The notes under the pieces: model-generated
The model's input: the letters and a program-made list of their open reading frames with translations, nothing else
Told to the model about the DNA's origin: nothing
Database searches by the model: none
Translations under genes and position numbers: made by a program
DNA from: Candidatus Dojkabacteria bacterium UBA3081
GTDB lineage: Bacteria; Patescibacteriota; Dojkabacteria; SC72
Direction: 5' to 3'
Length of the DNA stretch: 28,260 nucleotides
NCBI GenBank assembly: GCA_002366615.1
Contig: DFBL01000027.1
Span: forward strand, 5,719 to 33,978
Shown: positions 23,867 to 28,260 of the stretch, in pieces
Layout of the letters: every line of letters begins with the position of its first letter
How positions within the stretch are numbered: the first letter of the stretch is position 1

Positions 23867-24994
23867 ATGAAAAAGATATATTCCCCTCTTCTTGTTTTAG
23901 GATTGTTGATTTTTACTCTTACCTTCTTTTTTGTTAAATATAGTATTACCAATACTTATGAGGAGAATTTAGAGGAGTCTATGCTTCTTTATACTGATTG
24001 GTTAGTTAAAAATCAAACTAAGCAAGGGGATTTTAACTATGAATTAGATGTTTCAACTGGGCGAGTCATTGAGGGCTACAATATAGTGAGACAGGCAGGA
24101 GGGCTTTACTCTCTTTGTCAGGTGTATCAGTATGAGGGCGGAAGTAAATACGAGGATAGTATTGAAAAGGGTATAGATTTTTTCCATGGTCTTTATGAGG
24201 ATGTTGAGAATGATGTTCCTACTATAGCTATTAATCATGAAGGAGTTAAGAAATCAAATTCCGTTGCTCTCTATCTCTTAGCCCTTGTTGAATATATGGA
24301 GGGTAGTGATCAGGCCAAAGAGGAGTATATGCAAGAAGCAAAGAGTTTAGCTAACTATTTACTTTTTACACAAACAGATGAAGGTTCCTTTATATATCTT
24401 TTAGATACAGGAAGAGAATCAGATTACAACAATGGGGAATCTTTCTATGCACTAATTAGGATATACAGATTGAGTAATGATGAAAGGTATTTAATTGGAG
24501 CCCAAAAAGCTGCAGAATATATTATAGATAGATATTCTAATGAAGATTTTAATTACTCTATTTACGCTTGGGCTATGGAGGGGTTTGCATATCTTTATCA
24601 AATTGATAATAGCAAAGAGTATTGGGATTTTATGAAAATGTATACACAGGAGTATTTTAGGATAAGTGGTATACCAGTTTCAATTTATCTTGATACTTCT
24701 ACTGGTTATCCTCCTAAAGCTAATTTAGGAGTATATCTAGAGGGGTTAGCACATGTAGCATGGATAGCAAAGGAAAGGGATTATGATTTTTACATTGAGA
24801 TAAAGGAGTTTATGAGTGAATCTTTAAAATACCTTATGTCTTTACAAATAGATGGTCCTAAATCTGATAGGAAAACAGAATTTGATTTAATATCTGGAGG
24901 TATATGTTATGACTATGAGTGTGATACACAGAGAATAGATTTAACACATCATAATCTTTCTGCTATATATCTGTATCTAAAGTATGTTGATTGA
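23867..24994 (+). CDS. Membrane-anchored protein with possible six-hairpin (alpha/alpha barrel) fold
   Basis: The 375-aa protein has an N-terminal anchor (hydrophobic residues about 7-25) and a large extracellular domain. The domain is helical, with repeated pairs of amphipathic helices, loops rich in Asp and Tyr, and segments such as V-R-Q-A-G-G-L-Y-S-L, N-G-E-S-F-Y-A-L-I-R-I-Y and Y-A-W-A-M-E-G-F-A-Y-L. These recall six-hairpin glycosidase-like proteins, but I cannot assign a substrate or catalytic residues. A leaderless-type promoter lies directly upstream, and the gene ends 4 bp from the 3' end of the convergent tRNA-Val. It could process surface glycans; this is a fold-level guess. Confidence 0.7.
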   Translation: MKKIYSPLLVLGLLIFTLTFFFVKYSITNTYEENLEESMLLYTDWLVKNQTKQGDFNYELDVSTGRVIEGYNIVRQAGGLYSLCQVYQYEGGSKYEDSIEKGIDFFHGLYEDVENDVPTIAINHEGVKKSNSVALYLLALVEYMEGSDQAKEEYMQEAKSLANYLLFTQTDEGSFIYLLDTGRESDYNNGESFYALIRIYRLSNDERYLIGAQKAAEYIIDRYSNEDFNYSIYAWAMEGFAYLYQIDNSKEYWDFMKMYTQEYFRISGIPVSIYLDTSTGYPPKANLGVYLEGLAHVAWIAKERDYDFYIEIKEFMSESLKYLMSLQIDGPKSDRKTEFDLISGGICYDYECDTQRIDLTHHNLSAIYLYLKYVD

Positions 24995-24998
24995 AAAA

Positions 24999-25075
24999 TG
25001 GTGGGCGATACGGGACTCGAACCTGTGACCTCCACAATGTCAATGTGATGCTCTAGCCAGCTGAGCTAATCGCCC
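24999..25075 (-). tRNA. tRNA-Val (GAC)
   Basis: A 77-nt cloverleaf with the CCA end encoded (24999-25001). The acceptor stem GGGCGAT/ATCGCCC is perfect, the D-stem is GCTC/GAGC, the anticodon stem is TCACA/TGTGG and the anticodon loop is TTGACAT (anticodon GAC at 25039-25041). The T-loop is TTCGAGT. The T-stem ACAGG/CCCGT contains one A-C mismatch. Confidence 0.96.
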
Positions 25076-25086
25076 TTACAATCAGT

Positions 25087-25115
25087 ATTTTATAATTAAT
25101 ATCTATATTTATCAA
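25087..25115 (-). promoter_or_regulatory. tRNA-Val promoter
   Basis: On the minus strand TTGATA (25110-25115), a 17-bp spacer and TAAAAT (25087-25092). The -10 ends 11 nt before the mature tRNA 5' end, leaving a 5' leader of only a few nucleotides. Confidence 0.7.
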
Positions 25116-25150
25116 CCTATTGTCTATACTCCTGAAGGAATCTTTTAAGA

Positions 25151-25735
25151 CTATCTTTTAGTAATAACTTTATCTATTAGTCCGTACTCTTTTGCTTCTT
25201 TAGCTGTAAAATACTTATCTCTATCAGCATCCTTTTCTATCTGTTTTATACTTTGTCCTGTTTGTTTAGAAAGCATTTTGTATAGCTGTACTCTTGTTTT
25301 TATTATCTCTTCTGCTCCAATAGCGATATCACTTGCTTGTCCTCTAACTCCTCCTAAAGGTTGGTGTATATGTATTTTACTATTAGGGAGTGCAAATCTT
25401 TTTCCCTTAGCTCCATGTGCTAGTAAAAATGAACCCATTGATGCTGCTACACCCACAGCTATTGTAGATATATCACATTTAATGTAGTTCATGGTATCTA
25501 GTATAGCCATACCAGCATCAATCTCTCCTCCTGGGGAGTTAATAAACATTTGGATATCTTCATTGGGGTTTTCTTTTTCTAAAAAGAGTAGCTGTGCTAC
25601 TACAGTATTAGCGATATTTGTTTCAATAGGGCCTCCTACAAAGAGAATTCTATCTTTTAAAAGTCTGGAGTATATATCATATGCTCTGTCCCCTTCTCTA
25701 TCTTTTTCAATTACTGTTGGAATTAAAACTGACAT
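25151..25735 (-). CDS. clpP: ATP-dependent Clp protease proteolytic subunit ClpP
   Basis: ClpP is the serine peptidase of Clp proteases and forms a double heptameric chamber fed by an AAA+ unfoldase. The 194-aa protein is full length, with catalytic S99 (in G-V-A-A-S-M-G-S), H124 (in I-H-I-H-Q-P-L-G-G) and D173 (in D-R-D-K-Y-F). The oxyanion-loop motif S-P-G-G is at 67-70. The N-terminus [10 protein letters not shown] matches processed or short-propeptide forms. It lies 17 bp downstream of tig, the classic tig-clpP order; clpX is not downstream here, since a tRNA follows. The Clp-like ATPase elsewhere in the window lacks a clear ClpP-binding loop and may not be its partner. Confidence 0.97.
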   Translation of the reverse strand: MSVLIPTVIEKDREGDRAYDIYSRLLKDRILFVGGPIETNIANTVVAQLLFLEKENPNEDIQMFINSPGGEIDAGMAILDTMNYIKCDISTIAVGVAASMGSFLLAHGAKGKRFALPNSKIHIHQPLGGVRGQASDIAIGAEEIIKTRVQLYKMLSKQTGQSIKQIEKDADRDKYFTAKEAKEYGLIDKVITKR

Positions 25736-25752
25736 TTTTAAAATGTAAAATT

Positions 25753-26796
25753 TTAATTATGACTATCTAAGAACTCTTTACCTAGTACCTCTTCTATGAA
25801 TGTTCTAAAGCCCTTCTCTTTTCTCTCAACCTTCTTAATATATTCCTTCCATTGAGGATTACTAAAGATACTCTCATCTGTGTCTGGTCTTTCTTTCTTT
25901 ATTGCCCCTATTCTCTCTTCTAATTCCTTGTCTGTAATCTCAACATCTTTTACATCAGCGTAAAGGCTTAAAAATACATCTGTCTCTATTGCCTCTTTCG
26001 CATCCAACTGCCATAGCTCTCTCATCTTTTCGATAGTGATATTATTAGCTTTGAGAAAATCTTCAATATTTATTCCTTTCTTTTGTATATCTTCATTAAA
26101 GAATCTTTCTCTTTCTCTTGCTTCAAAATCTACTGCAGCTTGTGGTATTTCAATTTTTGATTCTTTAATAGCTAGTTTAAGTGCTTGGTCTTGCATACTG
26201 TGTAATTGATAGTGTTCCTTTTGTATCTTTATTGCATTCTTTATTTTTTCTTTCAATTCATCCAATGTTTTTACTTTTTCATCACCTAATACTTTCCCCA
26301 CCTCTTTTGCCCATTTATCATTTAATTCCTTTTCTGCTGTTTTTTGGGATTCTTTAAGTTCATCTAAAGCTTTCTGTACTTCCTCATTAGTTACTTTAAT
26401 ATCTTCTTTCTTTACTTTTACTTTTTTTATATCACCTAATTTAAAATCAGGCATTGTGGTAATGGTGATTGTAAAAGGAATGTCAATTCCCTCTAATATT
26501 TTAGGAGTCTCTTTATATTCAGGGGGAGCAATTGGTTCAAGTTCTTCTTTAGAGATTGTTGTATTAATATATATTGGAGCTAGTTTCTCAAATGCTTCAA
26601 ATTGAACAACTTCTTTGACTTGATCACTAACTAAATCTGATGGTACATTTCCCTTTCTAAATCCTTTAATATCTAGATCCTTAGAGTAGTCTTTAAGAAG
26701 TAAATCATATGATTTTTTGAAACTGTCAGAAGGTATTGTAATAGTTATCTCAAAAGTATATGGATTAATCTCCTTTATTTTGTAAAAATTGTCCAT
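25753..26796 (-). CDS. tig: Trigger factor lacking the PPIase domain
   Basis: Trigger factor is the chaperone that meets nascent chains at the ribosome exit. The N-terminal ribosome-binding domain carries the signature G-F-R-K-G-N-V-P at about residues 45-52. The sequence then passes directly from M-P-D-F-K-L-G-D (about 115-122) into the helical C-terminal chaperone domain. The FKBP-type peptidyl-prolyl isomerase domain found at about residues 150-240 of E. coli TF (432 aa) is missing, which accounts for the 347-aa length. PPIase-less trigger factors are known in some lineages. It is the first gene of tig-clpP and begins 33 bp after the sortase gene. Confidence 0.92.
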   Translation of the reverse strand: MDNFYKIKEINPYTFEITITIPSDSFKKSYDLLLKDYSKDLDIKGFRKGNVPSDLVSDQVKEVVQFEAFEKLAPIYINTTISKEELEPIAPPEYKETPKILEGIDIPFTITITTMPDFKLGDIKKVKVKKEDIKVTNEEVQKALDELKESQKTAEKELNDKWAKEVGKVLGDEKVKTLDELKEKIKNAIKIQKEHYQLHSMQDQALKLAIKESKIEIPQAAVDFEARERERFFNEDIQKKGINIEDFLKANNITIEKMRELWQLDAKEAIETDVFLSLYADVKDVEITDKELEERIGAIKKERPDTDESIFSNPQWKEYIKKVERKEKGFRTFIEEVLGKEFLDSHN

Positions 26797-26829
26797 GAAA
26801 TATTTAATGTAATTTAAAAGTATTGCATT

Positions 26830-27522
26830 TTAAGTGTTTTTATACAATTTGTCCAGTTTACCTACTATTACTAGCCTTTGTTTGTCTGTCCAAAGGGGTG
26901 TACAGGTAATTAAGGTTATTCTGTAATCAGAAAAATCGTTTAGTATGGAAGTGTCATTTTTTTCTACAATTTTAGTTTCCGTAACTATATATGTATACTC
27001 AGAGCCAAATTGAAAAACTTCAATCTTATCCCCTACTTTAACCTTGTTTAGGTTAAAAAAGGTATCTTTTTCAGGTGGAAGTTTAGCGTATCTATGCCCT
27101 ATTACCACAAAATTACCCTTTTTGCCTGGAAATCCTGAAACTGGGAAGTGCCAAAATCCCATATCCATCGTAATTGGTGATATTCCTTCGAATATCTTTC
27201 CAGCAACTTCTATTGAGTTAATAGAGATAGAGGTGTTTAATTCTTCTAAAACTTTTTCATCAAGTACAAAATCTTTATTTATACTCTCCTCAATACTTAA
27301 ATTTGAGTTATTGATATCTTCTTTTCCTAAAACTTTCTCCTTACTTGGAACCAGTTGGGTTAAAACTTGGAAAGTAATTTCTTGAGCACTCCTGTGTATA
27401 TCAAATCTTTTTATAGGTCCGATTAATTTGTTGTAATTAGGGTATATTATGAAATATCCCAATGGGAGGAGAACTATGAATATTAATATTGTAGTTAAAA
27501 GAATCTTTGATATTTTGTTCAT
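26830..27522 (-). CDS. Class D/E-like sortase
   Basis: Sortases are membrane-bound transpeptidases that join surface proteins to the cell wall or to pilin subunits. The 230-aa protein has an N-terminal anchor (about 7-27), a linker and a C-terminal sortase domain. The catalytic triad is visible: H143 in V-I-G-H-R-Y, C207 in L-I-T-C-T-P and R216 in K-Q-R-L-V-I-V-G. The T-C-T-P and G-H-R context fits the class D/E group. No protein complete in this window carries an LPxTG-like tail; the Ig-like protein divergently encoded next to it is cut before its C-terminus. A -10 box lies 6 nt before the ATG. Confidence 0.93.
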   Translation of the reverse strand: MNKISKILLTTILIFIVLLPLGYFIIYPNYNKLIGPIKRFDIHRSAQEITFQVLTQLVPSKEKVLGKEDINNSNLSIEESINKDFVLDEKVLEELNTSISINSIEVAGKIFEGISPITMDMGFWHFPVSGFPGKKGNFVVIGHRYAKLPPEKDTFFNLNKVKVGDKIEVFQFGSEYTYIVTETKIVEKNDTSILNDFSDYRITLITCTPLWTDKQRLVIVGKLDKLYKNT

Positions 27523-27528
27523 GGGAGT

Positions 27529-27557
27529 ATTTTACCAATTTTAATTACTTCTTGCAC
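27529..27557 (-). promoter_or_regulatory. Sortase promoter, leaderless configuration
   Basis: On the minus strand GTGCAA (27552-27557), a 17-bp spacer and TAAAAT (27529-27534). The -10 ends 6 nt before the ATG at 27522. The -35 is weak. Confidence 0.5.
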
Positions 27558-27602
27558 TATTTAGAATTTTGTTCTATGCTATGGAATATTGGGTATATAA
27601 AT

Positions 27603-27608
27603 TATAAT
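27603..27608 (+). promoter_or_regulatory. -10 element of the Ig-like surface protein gene
   Basis: Perfect TATAAT, ending 10 nt before the GTG at 27619. No good -35 is visible 16-18 bp upstream. Confidence 0.45.
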
Positions 27609-27618
27609 ATAGGTTAGC

Positions 27619-28260
27619 GTGGCAAGAAAAAAAATTATTAATAAAACTTCTTCTAAGGTCTCACAAGAGGAGATGAGTATGAGAAGTAAGGTTGAGATTA
27701 AACAGCCTTTACCACATAATCAAGAAAAAGTTTCAAGGTTAGTAGGCTCTGTATTTATCGGATTAGGTATTTTACTAGTTGCCTTTGGAATTTTCTCTTT
27801 TATTAAATATAGGGAGGAACCACTTCTGGATCCAGAGTTAGAGTCTCCTATAATTACTAATATTACCTCTATTACTAACGAGGAAGAAATTACTATAGAA
27901 GGAGAGGCAAAGGGTTACGATACAGTTTTTGTATATGTAAACGATGAGAAGGTTGGAGAAACGAAGGTTCAGGATAGTGAGGAATTTAGTTATACATATG
28001 TTGTAGAGGATGAGGGGAAGTATGATGTTACTGTAGCGGGTGTTAGAGGTTTTCCTAATAGGTATATAACTCCACTTTCTAAATCTGAACTTTCAGTTGT
28101 TGATAGAACTGCTCCAGATGAGGAGCTATTCACTATGAAATATGGGCCAGAGACTAACAAGGATACCTTTATTCTAGTTGGTACTACAGAGGTGCAGTCT
28201 ACAGTTGAGGTCAAGACAGGAACAGAAAGTTTTGGTGGTATAGCTAGTGATGAAGGAGAT
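27619..28260 (+). CDS. Membrane-anchored Ig-like surface protein, 3' end beyond window
   Basis: The frame is open from GTG 27619 to the last base of the window (214 codons), so the gene is partial. A basic cytoplasmic tail of about 40 residues precedes one transmembrane helix (about 41-62). A region of bacterial Ig-like, beta-sandwich character follows: P-I-I-T-N-I-T-S-I-T-N-E-E-E-I-T-I-E-G, V-F-V-Y-V-N-D-E-K-V-G, then D-R-T-A-P-D. A second repeat begins T-F-I-L-V-G-T-T-E. An alternative start, ATG 27679, has GAGGAG (27667-27672) 6 nt upstream and would give a shorter tail; I cannot decide between the two. Divergent from the sortase gene, it could be a sortase substrate if its C-terminus carries a sorting signal. 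Confidence 0.82.
   Translation, partial: MARKKIINKTSSKVSQEEMSMRSKVEIKQPLPHNQEKVSRLVGSVFIGLGILLVAFGIFSFIKYREEPLLDPELESPIITNITSITNEEEITIEGEAKGYDTVFVYVNDEKVGETKVQDSEEFSYTYVVEDEGKYDVTVAGVRGFPNRYITPLSKSELSVVDRTAPDEELFTMKYGPETNKDTFILVGTTEVQSTVEVKTGTESFGGIASDEGD

Noticed and set aside
25278..25748. Two plus-strand frames opposite clpP
   Set aside because: ClpP is complete with its catalytic triad, and antisense open frames over conserved genes are common.
27044..27385. 113-codon plus-strand frame opposite the sortase
   Set aside because: The sortase triad and membrane anchor on the minus strand are convincing; the opposite frame has no recognisable features.
1..28260. CRISPR arrays, insertion sequences, prophage or attachment sites
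   Set aside because: No regularly spaced repeats, transposase or integrase motifs, or terminal inverted repeats were seen; the only clear tandem repeat is the coding 15-bp unit at 4037-4089.
1..28260. Alternative genetic code (TGA as Gly or Trp)
   Set aside because: Several genes end at TGA exactly where the next gene starts, and no conserved domain contains an internal TGA.

Overview
The window is AT-rich and gene-dense, with no gene-free stretch longer than about 200 bp. The gene content suggests a Candidate Phyla Radiation (Patescibacteria) bacterium: a PilM/N/O and multi-prepilin type IV pilus locus of the kind common there, a two-transmembrane Clp-like ATPase, a trigger factor without its prolyl isomerase domain, a sortase, and minimal translation genes. 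TGA is used as a normal stop (for example at 4337-4339, 7036-7038 and 24992-24994), which argues against the Gracilibacteria/Absconditabacteria code. A Dojkabacteria- or Microgenomates-like source is a guess; no 16S gene is present to decide it.

Region 1 (1-15306, all on +) is a type IV pilus locus: pilC (cut by the left edge), a probable major prepilin followed by a strong terminator, pilD, three more prepilin-like genes, a PilX-like minor pilin, a CheY-like receiver, a small single-pass membrane protein, two very large paralogous cysteine-rich secreted proteins, then pilM-pilN-pilO. The two large proteins sit beside the minor pilins, where PilY1-type tip adhesins sit in proteobacterial loci. 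They are the best candidate here for an undescribed pilus-associated surface system.

Region 2 (15308-20544, all on -) converges on pilO. It holds rpsP-khpA, the operon rpmF-nusB-rnc, and a two-gene unit encoding a small membrane protein and a membrane-tethered Clp/Hsp100-like ATPase. That ATPase lacks an M-domain, a recognisable ClpP-binding tripeptide and the usual tyrosine pore loops.

Region 3 (20589-24994) holds dus, a convergent unknown gene, an ABC-F protein, a short ORF remnant, and a membrane-anchored protein with a possible six-hairpin fold.

Region 4 (24999-28260) has tRNA-Val(GAC), tig-clpP and a sortase on -, then the start of an Ig-like surface protein on + that runs off the right edge.

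A recurring theme is a -10 hexamer ending only 6-10 nt before the start codon, with no Shine-Dalgarno sequence. This suggests that many transcription units here make leaderless or nearly leaderless mRNAs. A few genes (rnc, pilN) do have good Shine-Dalgarno sites.
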